Counted from the first letter of the stretch, positions 8,129 to 17,229 are shown. The stretch is DNA of 64,000 bases from [Scytonema hofmanni] UTEX 2349 (GCF_000582685.1 NZ_KK073768.1:1128447-1192446), one strand, 5' to 3'. Notes: generated by a model not told the origin, from the sequence alone. A program made the numbers and translations.

Positions 8129-8740
8129 TTAAAAATAGAGAAAATCTTTTACTTGAAATTGTTTCGTTTCCTTACGCTTTCTTTTTTTACGCACATCATA
8201 ATAAACTAAATCTAAAACTACTTTATCTCGACCGATTATTTGATAATTTTCTATTTTATCTAAATAATAATTTTTATTTTCGTAAATTGACTTTCCTAAC
8301 TTAATTCCCGGAAAAATAATCTTTTCTTGTTTTAAAACAAATCCCCGCTGTGCGTCTGTATCTAACCATACAGGACTTTTATACACGACTATATTATAAG
8401 ATTTAAATTTAATTTCTTGCTCTGGCTGATAAATACCAATTAATAAAAAGATGATAGTAGCATTGTTGAAAATCCAGAGAGAAAGCAAACTTGGTAATAA
8501 AAATATCCAAAAATTTATCAGTTTTAGCCACCATCTGCGAAAGAAAAACCCATTAATTATAAGTAAAAAGGGAATCAACAAGAATAATGCTACAGCGATC
8601 GCATTGAAGGAAGGATATACGAAACTAAATATTTTAAATATCAAATTTGCTAAAAACAAAACCGAAATAAACGCAATAATAACCAGATTCAGCAATGGTT
8701 GGTTTTTGCGAGGTTTGAAAAACCTAAATAACCGCTTCAT
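8129..8740 (-). CDS. integral membrane protein of unknown function
   Basis: 203 residues. Three to four hydrophobic segments fill the first half (about residues 18-38, 44-66, 70-90 and 92-110), followed by a soluble, charged C-terminal half rich in Lys and Tyr (KSYNIVVYKSPVWLDTDAQRG, then VVLDLVYYDVRKKRKRKETK). No family is recognised. A 186-residue open frame on the opposite strand overlaps it but has no membrane topology or sensible composition. Codons are AT-rich compared with purH or alaS. Confidence 0.5.
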   Translation of the reverse strand: MKRLFRFFKPRKNQPLLNLVIIAFISVLFLANLIFKIFSFVYPSFNAIAVALFLLIPFLLIINGFFFRRWWLKLINFWIFLLPSLLSLWIFNNATIIFLLIGIYQPEQEIKFKSYNIVVYKSPVWLDTDAQRGFVLKQEKIIFPGIKLGKSIYENKNYYLDKIENYQIIGRDKVVLDLVYYDVRKKRKRKETKQFQVKDFLYF

Positions 8741-8777
8741 GAAATTTTCCTTTCATCAGCTATTAACAGTAACCGTC

Positions 8778-8806
8778 GTAGAGACGTTCCGCCGGAACGT
8801 CTCTAC
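8778..8806. repeat. GAGACG-family palindrome, canonical form
   Basis: Two 14-base arms (GTAGAGACGTTCCG and its complement CGGAACGTCTCTAC) flank a single C. It is identical to the second palindrome at 48146-48174. Confidence 0.85.
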
Positions 8807-8818
8807 ATATACACAACG

Positions 8819-8848
8819 AAACCGCCTAATACACGATAGGCGGTTTTT
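8819..8848 (-). terminator. terminator hairpin after the kinase-FGE gene
   Basis: AAACCGCCTA and TAGGCGGTTT form a 10-bp stem with an ACACGA loop. It lies about 100 bp behind the 3' end of the kinase gene. The T-run is better on the + strand, so it may act in both directions. Confidence 0.55.
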
Positions 8849-8943
8849 AAAGAATTATTTTATGATAGTTCTTCCTTATCAAGATTATAATAACCTATTT
8901 CTGAATCTTAGTCAATACCTTTCCCAAACCAAATTCAACGGCA

Positions 8944-10782
8944 TTAAGAAAACACAACCCGAAAGCCACATATTCTCAGTCCGCCAACTGCTTCATTCCA
9001 GCTGCGACTAGCGCTGCGGCAAAGTTCTGGACTAAAGCTCCAAGAACCACCACGCAGTAGACGACGATGTTCATCTCCGCCAAGTTCCCAAATAGTGCCG
9101 TCTGTGGGTGCGCCTTCATAATTTTTGTGCCAGGGGTCGGCGCACCATTCCCAAACTAAGCCGTGCATGTCGTACAATCCAAAGGCGTTGGCAAGTTGAA
9201 AACTGCCCACATCAGTGGTTTCTTTCCGGAATTTCCCTTTTGCATCCAAAGCGTAGGAATCGCTACCACCGCAGTTTGCTAATTCTGGGGTGACAGTTTT
9301 GCCAAAGTGGTAGGGTGTAGTGGTTCCTGCACGACAAGCATATTCCCATTCGGCTTCGCTGGGTAAACGATAGTTGCGTCCGGTTTGTTCTGAGAGTCGA
9401 AAGCAAAATTCTACCGCTTCGTGCCAAGATACATTTTCAACTGGTCTATTTATTCCTTTAAATTTGGATGGATGGGGATTCAAAGATTGTTTGACTTTGG
9501 GTAATGCTGCTACTGCTCTCCATTGTGCTTGAGTTACGGGATATTTTCCCATAAAAAAAGGTGCGATGGTGACTTCATGTTGTGGATGTTCGTCTGCATC
9601 TCCTTCAAATTCAGGGGAACCCATCATAAAAGTTCCACCGGGAATTGATACCATTTCTAATTTGATAATTTTACCAAAGTCTTCTATTAAGTAGTTTGCA
9701 CTTTCAAGGTTGCGGCTAATTTCTTTACCTTTTTTATCTACTGTTACTACTTCAAATTTAAATTCTGATAAGCAGGGCAATGATGATATGATTTGCGTTT
9801 CTGGTGATGTCGGTTGAGTACTAGCTAATATTGTTGGTGCAGTATTTTCGATCAAGTTGATTTGGGTTGAGTTCAAATCTTTCAAAACTTCTGCTGCTGA
9901 TTGATATCTTTCACTTGCTAAGTGTTTCAGCAATTTATCAAGAACTTGTCCAAATTGTTCGCTGAGAAAGATGCCTTTTTCTTCTAATCTCTCTCGCCAC
10001 ATCCACTGCCCATTCATGGCATCATAAAGATTATCTTGAATCTGTCCATAATCATCTAGAAGCGGTAAAGATTGGGTTAAAAGTCGCACACAAGTGACGC
10101 CTAATGAGTACAAATCGCTTGCGTGACAAGCAAATCCAGCCATTTGCTCGTTTGGTGCATAACCAACTGTATAAATTACTGTAGCTTGCCTAACTAAACT
10201 GGTTTGTGTTACTTGTTTTGCACCACCAAAGTCAATCAATACTAGTCTACCATCACTTTCACGACGGATGATGTTTTCTGGTTTGATGTCGCGATGGATG
10301 ATGTGACGGGAGTGAACAAATTCCAAAACTGGTAATAAATCAAGTAAAACTTGGCGAATTTGTTCTTCGTTAAAGGGTTCTTGTTGAACTTCGGCTAAAA
10401 GTGTTTTCCCAATAATGAATTCTTGGACGAGATACAAGCTAATACCTTGTTGAAAGTATGCAAGTAATCTGGGAATTTGGATGTGATTTTCTCCGAGTTC
10501 ATACAACCGAAAAGCTTCTTCTTGAAAGAATTGTGCAGCTTTGATACGTTGTCCTGTTCCCTGAACTTGGGGGACAAATTGTTTGATGACGCAAGGTGCA
10601 TTTAATCTGTCTGCGTCTGCTGCTTCGTAAGTTCGACTAAAGCCACCTTCTCCTAATAGTCTCAATACACGGTAGCGGTTTCTGAGAAGTTTGTCAAAGT
10701 TGCTTTGTCCGCAACTTATACAATATATATTGCCATCAGGATTGAAGGGATTTGAACAATTGGGATTTTGGCAGATTTGCAT
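8944..10782 (-). CDS. zinc-ribbon Ser/Thr protein kinase fused to an FGE-sulfatase (SUMF1) domain
   Basis: 612 residues in three parts. Residues 1-25 form a zinc ribbon (C4, C9, C21, C24). About 33-300 is a Hanks-type kinase with the glycine loop GEGGFSRTYEA, the ATP-binding Lys in CVIKQF, HRDIKPEN and DFGGAK (the DFG motif). About 375-612 is a formylglycine-generating-enzyme-like domain (MVSIPGGTFMMGSPEFEGDA, YPVTQAQW, YRLPSEAEWEYACR, LLRGGSWS, RICGFRV). Such fusions are common in filamentous cyanobacteria. The FGE part probably does not act as a sulfatase activator; related domains are mostly binding or variable-protein modules. It is soluble, monocistronic and has a good start ATG. What it phosphorylates is unknown. 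Confidence 0.9.
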   Translation of the reverse strand: MQICQNPNCSNPFNPDGNIYCISCGQSNFDKLLRNRYRVLRLLGEGGFSRTYEAADADRLNAPCVIKQFVPQVQGTGQRIKAAQFFQEEAFRLYELGENHIQIPRLLAYFQQGISLYLVQEFIIGKTLLAEVQQEPFNEEQIRQVLLDLLPVLEFVHSRHIIHRDIKPENIIRRESDGRLVLIDFGGAKQVTQTSLVRQATVIYTVGYAPNEQMAGFACHASDLYSLGVTCVRLLTQSLPLLDDYGQIQDNLYDAMNGQWMWRERLEEKGIFLSEQFGQVLDKLLKHLASERYQSAAEVLKDLNSTQINLIENTAPTILASTQPTSPETQIISSLPCLSEFKFEVVTVDKKGKEISRNLESANYLIEDFGKIIKLEMVSIPGGTFMMGSPEFEGDADEHPQHEVTIAPFFMGKYPVTQAQWRAVAALPKVKQSLNPHPSKFKGINRPVENVSWHEAVEFCFRLSEQTGRNYRLPSEAEWEYACRAGTTTPYHFGKTVTPELANCGGSDSYALDAKGKFRKETTDVGSFQLANAFGLYDMHGLVWEWCADPWHKNYEGAPTDGTIWELGGDEHRRLLRGGSWSFSPELCRSASRSWNEAVGGLRICGFRVVFS

Positions 10783-11034
10783 AACAAGCTGGAGAACACA
10801 TCTTGTTCAAAGTAAGCCCCAATATTATCGAATTAAAAACAGATATTAAGAGATGTCTAGGCAACCAAACAAAGATATTCGTTCGTTTAAGTCTACCTTT
10901 ACCAAACGCGGTTAGACAAATGAAGAGATTTTATTTGTGTTTGGGAGTTTCTAAATATGAATATATATGGCCGCACGGATTTCCATTATATAGAGAATAT
11001 TAATCTAAGGTTGTTGGTTTTGTCAAGCGCCTGA

Positions 11035-11080
11035 CGACTGGAAGTCGCGGCTAAACGAACGAAGTCCGCCTGCGCGGACT
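11035..11080. repeat. interspersed repeat, CGACTGGAAGTCGCGGCTAA type
   Basis: It consists of a small palindrome (GACTGGAAGTC) joined to GCGGCTAAACGAACGAAG and a second palindrome, AGTCCGCCTGCGCGGACT. A closely similar copy lies at 42454-42502. Confidence 0.75.
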
Positions 11081-11194
11081 GAAGAAAAATTTAGGGTTTT
11101 AATTTGCGGATGGTAAGCGGACTGAAGAAAAATTAACGCCGTGTGCAGTTTCTAACCTGAGTATGGTGCGTTATGGACACGCCGAAATAATAAA

Positions 11195-11278
11195 TGGGTT
11201 CCTCAAAACGATTTTTGGGTTCCTCAAAACGATTTTTGGGTTCCTCAAAACGATTTTTGGGTTCCCAAACACGATAAA
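11195..11278. repeat. 21-bp tandem repeat, four copies
   Basis: The unit starts TGGGTTCCTCAAAACGAT and is 21 bp long. Three copies are identical; the fourth (11258-11278) is degenerate (GGTTCCCAAACACGATAAA). It lies 120 bp upstream of the M41-like gene. Confidence 0.85.
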
Positions 11279-11400
11279 TGCGATCGCCATGATTGCAACA
11301 ATTTAGCAAGGACGGGGCTTGTATCCCATATTTTTAGTCAAAGCTTAACGATCGCATCATAATTAAGAAAGATTACGCGCTTACTCATAAATACACTCCA

Positions 11401-12093
11401 ATGAGCCAAACTTCTTTAAATGTAGTTGCAATATCGATCTTTTTGATGACTTTATCGGTGCTGCTGGGACCTTTGGTGAATTTATCACCAGCAGTACCTG
11501 CGATCGCTACTTTCGCAATTTTGGGAATCGCTACTTTGGATTCTTTCAGTTTGCAAGGTAAGGGGAGTTCTCTGCTTTTAGATTGGATTGCGGGTTTTTC
11601 ACCGGAACATCGCGATCGCATTGTCCACCACGAAGCCGGTCACTTTCTAACTGCTTACTTGCTGGGTATTCCCGTTAGCGGCTATACTCTGACAGCTTGG
11701 GAAGCTTTGAAATTGGGACAACCAGGACAAGGTGGTGTTGCTTTTGATGATGCGGAATTAGCTTTGCAACTCGAACAAGGTAAAATCACGGCTCAAATGT
11801 TGGATCGTTACTGTACTGTTTGGATGGCGGGTATTGCGGCTGAAGCTTTAGTATTTGATAATACTGAAGGTGGATCTGATGATAAAAATAAGCTGGCAGG
11901 TGTATTGAAAAGTTTGGGCTTTTCTGCATCAACTTATGACCAAAAACAGCGTTTTTGCTTGCTGCAAGCGAAAAATTTACTACAAGAAAATTGGTCTAGT
12001 TATAAAGCTTTGGTAGAAGCGATGCGACAACGTGCTTCGGTGAAAGATTGTGAAAAGGCGATCGCGCTGAATACGGAGTTATCTGAAGGATGA
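11401..12093 (+). CDS. membrane M41-like (FtsH-type) zinc protease without AAA domain
   Basis: 230 residues. Two hydrophobic segments fill about residues 8-27 and 30-50. The zinc-binding motif HEAGH is near residue 77 in RIVHHEAGHFLTAYLLGIPV, as in the peptidase part of FtsH, and WMAGIAAEALVFDNTEGGSDD supplies the downstream acidic residues (the FtsH third-ligand region). No Walker motifs or AAA module are present, so it cannot unfold substrates like FtsH. Short proteins of this type occur widely in cyanobacteria and plastids, and their function is unclear. The ATG at 11401 is the only suitable start. Confidence 0.8.
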   Translation: MSQTSLNVVAISIFLMTLSVLLGPLVNLSPAVPAIATFAILGIATLDSFSLQGKGSSLLLDWIAGFSPEHRDRIVHHEAGHFLTAYLLGIPVSGYTLTAWEALKLGQPGQGGVAFDDAELALQLEQGKITAQMLDRYCTVWMAGIAAEALVFDNTEGGSDDKNKLAGVLKSLGFSASTYDQKQRFCLLQAKNLLQENWSSYKALVEAMRQRASVKDCEKAIALNTELSEG

Positions 12094-12173
12094 AGTCTGA
12101 AGGATGAAGTCTGAAAAAGGAAAGAATATACTTCATAGATATCATCCTTTTTTTCATACTTCAGCCTTTTTTA
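12083..12173 (+). terminator. long hairpin between convergent genes
   Basis: A directly repeated 14-mer (TCTGAAGGATGAAG) is followed by an imperfect long stem: AAGGATGA pairs with TCATCCTT and TGAAAAAGG with CCTTTTTTTCA. T-runs follow at 12150 and 12167. It separates the protease-like gene from the convergent diguanylate cyclase gene and probably ends both transcripts. Confidence 0.45.
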
Positions 12174-12187
12174 GATAACCCTTAACT

Positions 12188-13201
12188 TCAAGAGGAAACA
12201 ACTTGAAGATGTGGGATATGGGATAAGTAGTTGCTACTAATAGCACGGTTGCGTCCTGTAGCTTTAGCTTGTAAAAGATATTTATCGGCACGATTTAACA
12301 TACTAATTCCGTCTTCATCGTCTTCGTCTTGCAGAGAAGCGGTACCCAAGCTAATGGTGACGTTGATAGTCACTTGATTGTCAATTGTAAACGGTTCTTG
12401 GTTGACTATGCGATTGAGACGACGAGCGACTAAAAGTGCATCTTCACCGGTGGTGTTAGGGAGAATAATCACGAATTCTTCACCACCGTAGCGGAAGGGA
12501 GTGTCTTCAAAGCGTAAATTATTCCGCAGTCTAGCAGATAGTAACTGTAAAATGCGATCGCCTACTAAATGCCCGTAGGTATCGTTAACTTTTTTGAAAA
12601 AGTCTACATCCAGAATAATCAAACTTAAGGGATTATTGTGATTACGCGCTTTTTGGATTTGTCTGGGTAAATCCAAATCTAAAGCACGACGATTATTCAT
12701 TTGTGTCAATGAATCTGCTAAAGCGATCGCTGACAAAACATCATTTTTTTTGATCATATCTCGGTATTTTTGCGCTTTCCGCAAACCAACCGTTAATTGA
12801 GCTAATATTAGGCGATTATTGGCAGACAATGCCGAGTTACGGTCTCTTTTTTCTTCGGGAATTTGCCAAATATAAGCATCAGCACCTTGCTTTAGCGCGG
12901 TGGAAGTCTTCTCCAAATCCCACTCCCAGTTTCTTTGAGAGATTAGTTCCAGACGATCTTCAAAGAGAATACAGTATATCGACGATAGCTTTGTCTGGTC
13001 TTTTAGCCAACAACATAATTCTGTGCTGGCATTGAGGCTAGCCTGCACTAACATTATATCCGGTGGCGTAATTTGAATGCGCGATACCGCCTGATTTAAA
13101 TTGGCAATAACTTCTACACTAAAAACGGTTGCATCACGGATCTGATCCGGAAGATTAGCGAGAAATTTATCGCTTCCAAAGACTAGAATAGAAATATTCA
13201 T
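12188..13201 (-). CDS. diguanylate cyclase with N-terminal receiver-like domain
   Basis: 337 residues. About 1-125 looks like a degenerate response-regulator receiver domain (NISILVFGSDKFLANL, IMLVQASLNASTEL) in which the phosphoacceptor Asp is not evident. About 165-325 is a GGDEF domain: DSLTQMNNRRALDLDL, ILDVDFFKKVNDTYGHLVGD and RYGGEEFVIIL (the GGEEF active site). RFED lies five residues before GGEEF, fitting the c-di-GMP inhibitory I-site RxxD. It should therefore make c-di-GMP in the cytoplasm with product feedback. No EAL domain and no operon partner are present. Confidence 0.9.
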   Translation of the reverse strand: MNISILVFGSDKFLANLPDQIRDATVFSVEVIANLNQAVSRIQITPPDIMLVQASLNASTELCCWLKDQTKLSSIYCILFEDRLELISQRNWEWDLEKTSTALKQGADAYIWQIPEEKRDRNSALSANNRLILAQLTVGLRKAQKYRDMIKKNDVLSAIALADSLTQMNNRRALDLDLPRQIQKARNHNNPLSLIILDVDFFKKVNDTYGHLVGDRILQLLSARLRNNLRFEDTPFRYGGEEFVIILPNTTGEDALLVARRLNRIVNQEPFTIDNQVTINVTISLGTASLQDEDDEDGISMLNRADKYLLQAKATGRNRAISSNYLSHIPHLQVVSS

Positions 13202-13957
13202 TGCTTTGCTTTTTGCCCTTATTCAATATTTACGATATAACCCTGGTTCAACTTACTAAAAATTGTTTTTATTACTTAGTTCATCTGTGTTTATACAAAG
13301 AACTATTAGCGAAGATTCGATTGTCTTAACACTAAATTTATAATAACTTGCCAACTTTTAATAACCTCTTAATATTTTGATTACTACAATCGCGACGTGA
13401 AACTTCTGATACCTACTTTCAACTGTCACCTATTTTTTTTAAACAGTATAAACACTGAAAAGTATTCCTTTGGATAGAGGTCTTACTCTAACTTACTGGT
13501 TAAAAAGTTCCAAATAATTACTATAATCAAAGCTTTCTAGCTGAAAATAAGTTAATTTAATAAGAATTAGCTTATTTTATAATTTATTTTTATTTAATTT
13601 TCAAAGTAATAAATATTAGCAATTTGCGTAATTACTCTGTAAAAACCGAGATATATTATAAAGATTAGGAATTTTAGATGACTTTACACTCAGGCACGGA
13701 ATCGATGAATGCGAAAAATGTAAAAGCTAAATTTATCTGTTTTATTATTTCCGGATTTATTTACTAACATTACACTTTTCTTAACAAATTGCTGGCAGCG
13801 TCAGTAAATTTACATAAATCAAAATGCATTTAATCAACAAAAGTTTAAATTACCAAAAAAGCGCGTTTTGTAATTTGCGAGCCGGACACATGATGACGAC
13901 GAAAATTGTCTTCATCAGTGTCCTTAGGAAAAATATTAATTAATAATTAATATTCCA
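13202..13957. other. long AT-rich intergenic region
   Basis: About 750 bp without a convincing gene on either strand. A weak inverted repeat (AAAATAAG/CTTATTTT, 13544-13578) and the hairpin at 13884-13923 are the only structures seen. It must hold the promoter of the diguanylate cyclase gene; its length could also house an unannotated small RNA, for which I see no direct evidence. Confidence 0.5.
13884..13923 (-). terminator. imperfect hairpin behind the HMA gene
   Basis: GGACAC-TGATGA type arms (GGACACATGATGACGAC and GTCTTCATCAGTGTCC) pair with two mismatches about 35 bp beyond the stop of the metal-binding gene. Confidence 0.4.
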
Positions 13958-14161
13958 TTACTGATAATCTTCTATGTGATAACCAGCCGCAACGATCGCC
14001 TGTTTGATAGACTCTTCTGAAGATGCGGCTTCTACGGTGACAGTTTTGGCTTTAACATCAACGTCAACTTTGGCTTCAGGTTCCACTACGTGAATAGATT
14101 CGGTAATCGTTGCTGCACAATCATCGCAGGCAATATTGGGAACGTTCATTTTTAGCGCCAT
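13958..14161 (-). CDS. heavy-metal-associated (HMA) domain protein, copper-chaperone-like
   Basis: 67 residues covering one complete HMA fold (beta-alpha-beta-beta-alpha-beta). The metal loop reads NIACDDCAATI, with the CxxC pair at about residues 12 and 15, in place of the usual MxCxxC. The second half, VKAKTVTVEAASSEESIKQAIVAAGY, matches the fold's end. It probably carries a soft metal such as copper in the cytoplasm. No copper ATPase is nearby, so its partner is unknown. The acidic character resembles cyanobacterial Atx1-like proteins, but the lead residue before the first Cys is Ala, not Met-x. Confidence 0.85.
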   Translation of the reverse strand: MALKMNVPNIACDDCAATITESIHVVEPEAKVDVDVKAKTVTVEAASSEESIKQAIVAAGYHIEDYQ

Positions 14162-14400
14162 GAGTCACCTCTGTACTTTGATATTAATCTTATGAAAAAG
14201 ATTTTAAATGCTCATCCTACCAGAGTTAGGTGATTGTGCCACTAGGTAATACGGCACATGGCGTAGCTTCTAGAAGGTAGAAGTCTGTTGTTAGCTACAA
14301 ACTGAAATAAAAATGCAAAAATATATAAAGATACTTATCCAAATACACTTATTGCAGCAGATTTCAGGTAAATGAAGTACATGAGTAAAAACCAAAACCC

Positions 14401-14486
14401 GGTAAAGACGTTCCGGTAAAGACGTTCCGGTAAAGACGTTCCGGTAAAGACGTTCCGGTAAAGACGTTCCGCCGGAACGTCTCTAC
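14401..14486. repeat. 14-bp tandem array ending in a GAGACG palindrome
   Basis: Five perfect head-to-tail copies of GGTAAAGACGTTCC (14401-14470) run into GCCGGAACGTCTCTAC (14471-14486). Only the last unit can form the family palindrome; the others are repeats of its left arm. It lies 75 bp upstream of alaS. Confidence 0.9.
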
Positions 14487-14561
14487 GCGTATTTAATAAT
14501 AACGCAATGTGCTGTAAATTTCTGAATTAATCCAAGCGTCCCTATTCTTTTGTAAACAGTT

Positions 14562-17204
14562 ATGTCTTCAAATCTCCAGTACCTCAGCGGTAGCGAAATT
14601 CGCACTCTTTTTCTCGACTTTTACGCGCAACGGGGACACCAGATTCTCCCAAGTGCGTCTTTGGTGCCAGAAGATCCCACCGTGCTGCTGACGATCGCGG
14701 GGATGCTACCATTTAAACCGATATTTTTAGGACAGCGCATACCAGAATTTAAACGTGCGACAACTTCCCAAAAATGCATCCGCACTAACGATATCGAAAA
14801 CGTCGGACGCACGAATCGGCATCAGACGTTCTTTGAAATGCTGGGTAATTTCAGCTTTGGCGATTATTTCAAAGAACAAGCGATCGCTTGGGGTTGGGAA
14901 ATCTCCACAAAAGTCTTTAACTTTTCTCCAGAAAACCTCGTTGTCAGCGTTTTTGAAGAAGACGACGAAGCCTTTGCTATCTGGCGTGATAAAATCGGCG
15001 TTACTGAAGCACGAATCAAGCGTTTGGGTGCAGATGATAACTTTTGGGCATCTGGTGCTACCGGTCCTTGTGGTCCCAGCTCAGAAATATATTACGACTT
15101 TCACCCAGAACGCGGCAACGACAATATTGATTTAGAAGACGACACCCGATTTATCGAGTTTTATAATCTCGTCTTCATGCAATATAACCGGGATGCCGAA
15201 GGCAACTTAACACCACTTGCCAATAAAAACATCGACACCGGCATGGGTTTAGAAAGGATGGCGCAAATCATCCAAAATGTTCCCAACAACTACGAAACTG
15301 ATTTAATTTTCCCGATAATTCAAACAGCAGCCGATATTGCTCATATAGATTATACAACCAGCGATGAAAATACCAAAATCTCTTTGAAGGTAATCGGCGA
15401 TCACGTTCGTTCTGTCGTCCACATGATCGCCGATGAAATCCGCGCTTCTAATGTGGGACGCGGTTATGTGCTGCGTCGGTTAATTCGTCGTGTGGTGCGT
15501 CACGGACGATTAATTGGCATTTCTGGGGAATTTACGACAGAAGTTGCCGAAACTGCAATTAGCCTTTCCGAATCAGCTTACCCAAATGTGCGACAAAAAG
15601 AAGATGCCATTAAAGCTGAATTGCAACGCGAAGAATCCAACTTCTTAAAAACTTTAGAAAGAGGGGAAAAACTGCTTGAGGAAGCGATCGCCAAGCTGAA
15701 AGAAGAAGGCAAAACCCAAATTAGTGGTGAAAGTGCTTTTAACTTGTATGATACCTACGGTTTCCCCCTCGAACTGACGCAAGAAATTGCCTCTGAAAGC
15801 AGCCTCACAGTTGATGTTGCCGGATTCGAGGCAGAAATGGAAATCCAAAAAGGACGCGGTAGAGATGCACACGAAACCATCGATTTAACTGTGCAAGGTT
15901 CTCTCGACAAGTTAGCCGAACATATCAACGTTACCGAATTCTTGGGATATACCCAACCAACCGCGACTGCAAAAGTCGAAGCGATATTGATAGATGGTGT
16001 TTCCCAAAAAGAAGCGGACGCGGGAACAAGCTTGCAAATACTGCTTGACAAAACGCCATTTTATGCTGAGTCGGGGGGACAAATAGGCGATCGCGGTTAC
16101 ATCTCCGGTGACGGTATCCTCATCAGAATTGAAGACGTGAAAAAAGAATCTGATTTCTTTGTTCACTTCGGACGCATCGAACGCGGTACAATCCGAGTAG
16201 GAGATTCTGTGACTGCTCAAATAGACGCGGGTTGTCGGCGCCGTCTGCAAGCAAATCATACTGCTACACATCTCCTGCAAGCCGCTTTGAAGAAACTAGT
16301 CGATGAAGGCATATCTCAAGCCGGTTCCTTGGTTTCCTTTGACAGATTGCGTTTCGACTTCAACTGTCCGCGTCCCTTGACACCTGAGGAAGTTCAACAA
16401 GTAGAAGAACAGGTTAATAGTTGGATTGCCGAAGCACATGGGGCTAAAGTCGAAATATTACCTCTTGCTGAGGCGAAAGCTAGGGGTGCAGTTGCCATGT
16501 TCGGCGAAAAATACGGCGAAGAAGTGCGCGTGATTGATTTTACGGGTGTATCGATGGAACTGTGCGGTGGAACGCACGTAAGTAATACTGCGGAGATTGG
16601 CGTTTTCAAGATTATTTCTGAGGCTGGTGTAGCTTCGGGAGTAAGACGAATTGAAGCGGTTTCTGGTTTAGCGGTGCTGGATTATTTGAATGTTCGCGAT
16701 AAAGTAGTGAAGGATTTAAGCGATCGCTTTAAAGTAAAACCCGAAGAAGTCCCAGAGAGAATTACCGGACTGCAAAACGAGTTGAAGAATACTCAAAAGC
16801 AGTTGGAGATATTGAAAGGACAATTGGCGATCGCTAAATCTGACAGCTTGCTACAAACAGCTGAATCTGTAGGCGATTATAAAATTATCGTCGCCCAAAT
16901 GGAAGAGGTTGATGCCGCTTCGTTGCAAACTGCTGCTGAACGCTTGCTGCAAAAACTAGGTAAAGGTGCGGTGGTACTCGGTTCAGTTCCCGAAGCTGGG
17001 AAAGTTAGCCTTATAGCAGCTTTTAGTCCAGAAGTCAATAAAAAAGGCTTGCAAGCTGGTAAATTTATCGGTACTATTGCGAAGATTTGCGGTGGTGGTG
17101 GTGGTGGAAGACCGAATTTAGCCCAAGCTGGGGGACGTGATGCGAGTAAGTTACCAGAAGCGTTGGATACTGCGCGAAGTGAGTTGAAGGCTGGTTTGAG
17201 TTAA
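14562..17204 (+). CDS. alaS: alanine--tRNA ligase
   Basis: 880 residues, full length for bacterial AlaRS. The class II aminoacylation domain is at the N-terminus (EIRTLFLDFYAQRGHQILPSAS-like start, RTNDIENVGRTNRHQTFFEML as motif 2 region, GTGPCGPSSE-like ATGPCGPSSEIYYDF). The editing domain carries HTATHLLQAAL (HxxxH zinc ligands near 565) and CGGTHVSNTAEIG (third Cys-His pair near 670). The C-terminal C-Ala domain ends with the glycine-rich GGGGGGRPNLAQAGG. It charges tRNA-Ala and clears mischarged Ser/Gly. Monocistronic, with a hairpin right after the stop. Confidence 0.98.
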   Translation: MSSNLQYLSGSEIRTLFLDFYAQRGHQILPSASLVPEDPTVLLTIAGMLPFKPIFLGQRIPEFKRATTSQKCIRTNDIENVGRTNRHQTFFEMLGNFSFGDYFKEQAIAWGWEISTKVFNFSPENLVVSVFEEDDEAFAIWRDKIGVTEARIKRLGADDNFWASGATGPCGPSSEIYYDFHPERGNDNIDLEDDTRFIEFYNLVFMQYNRDAEGNLTPLANKNIDTGMGLERMAQIIQNVPNNYETDLIFPIIQTAADIAHIDYTTSDENTKISLKVIGDHVRSVVHMIADEIRASNVGRGYVLRRLIRRVVRHGRLIGISGEFTTEVAETAISLSESAYPNVRQKEDAIKAELQREESNFLKTLERGEKLLEEAIAKLKEEGKTQISGESAFNLYDTYGFPLELTQEIASESSLTVDVAGFEAEMEIQKGRGRDAHETIDLTVQGSLDKLAEHINVTEFLGYTQPTATAKVEAILIDGVSQKEADAGTSLQILLDKTPFYAESGGQIGDRGYISGDGILIRIEDVKKESDFFVHFGRIERGTIRVGDSVTAQIDAGCRRRLQANHTATHLLQAALKKLVDEGISQAGSLVSFDRLRFDFNCPRPLTPEEVQQVEEQVNSWIAEAHGAKVEILPLAEAKARGAVAMFGEKYGEEVRVIDFTGVSMELCGGTHVSNTAEIGVFKIISEAGVASGVRRIEAVSGLAVLDYLNVRDKVVKDLSDRFKVKPEEVPERITGLQNELKNTQKQLEILKGQLAIAKSDSLLQTAESVGDYKIIVAQMEEVDAASLQTAAERLLQKLGKGAVVLGSVPEAGKVSLIAAFSPEVNKKGLQAGKFIGTIAKICGGGGGGRPNLAQAGGRDASKLPEALDTARSELKAGLS

Positions 17205-17210
17205 TTATAG

Positions 17211-17229
17211 GGCAGGCATCTTGCCTGCC
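17211..17229 (+). terminator. hairpin after alaS
   Basis: GGCAGGCA and TGCCTGCC form a perfect 8-bp stem with a TCT loop, 6 bp after the alaS stop. There is no U-run beyond it. Confidence 0.5.

Larger units (their letters stand above)
10783..11400. other. intergenic region with two repeat types, no convincing gene
   Basis: About 600 bp between the kinase and the protease-like gene. It contains a tRNA-unrelated palindromic repeat (11035-11080), a partial second copy of the CGGACTGAAGAAAAAT segment near 11119, and a 21-bp tandem array (11195-11278). A 66-codon open frame at 10803 has no supporting features. Confidence 0.6.

Noticed and set aside
8451..9011. 186-codon open frame on the + strand
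   Set aside because: It lies antisense to the membrane-protein gene and the end of the kinase gene, has no ribosome site and shows Lys/Asn-rich composition expected of AT-rich antisense reading.
10803..11003. 66-codon open frame on the + strand after the kinase gene
   Set aside because: No domain, signal or ribosome site, and it ends near repeats; probably chance.
14755..15135. 126-codon + strand frame inside alaS
   Set aside because: Alternative phase of the conserved catalytic domain of AlaRS.
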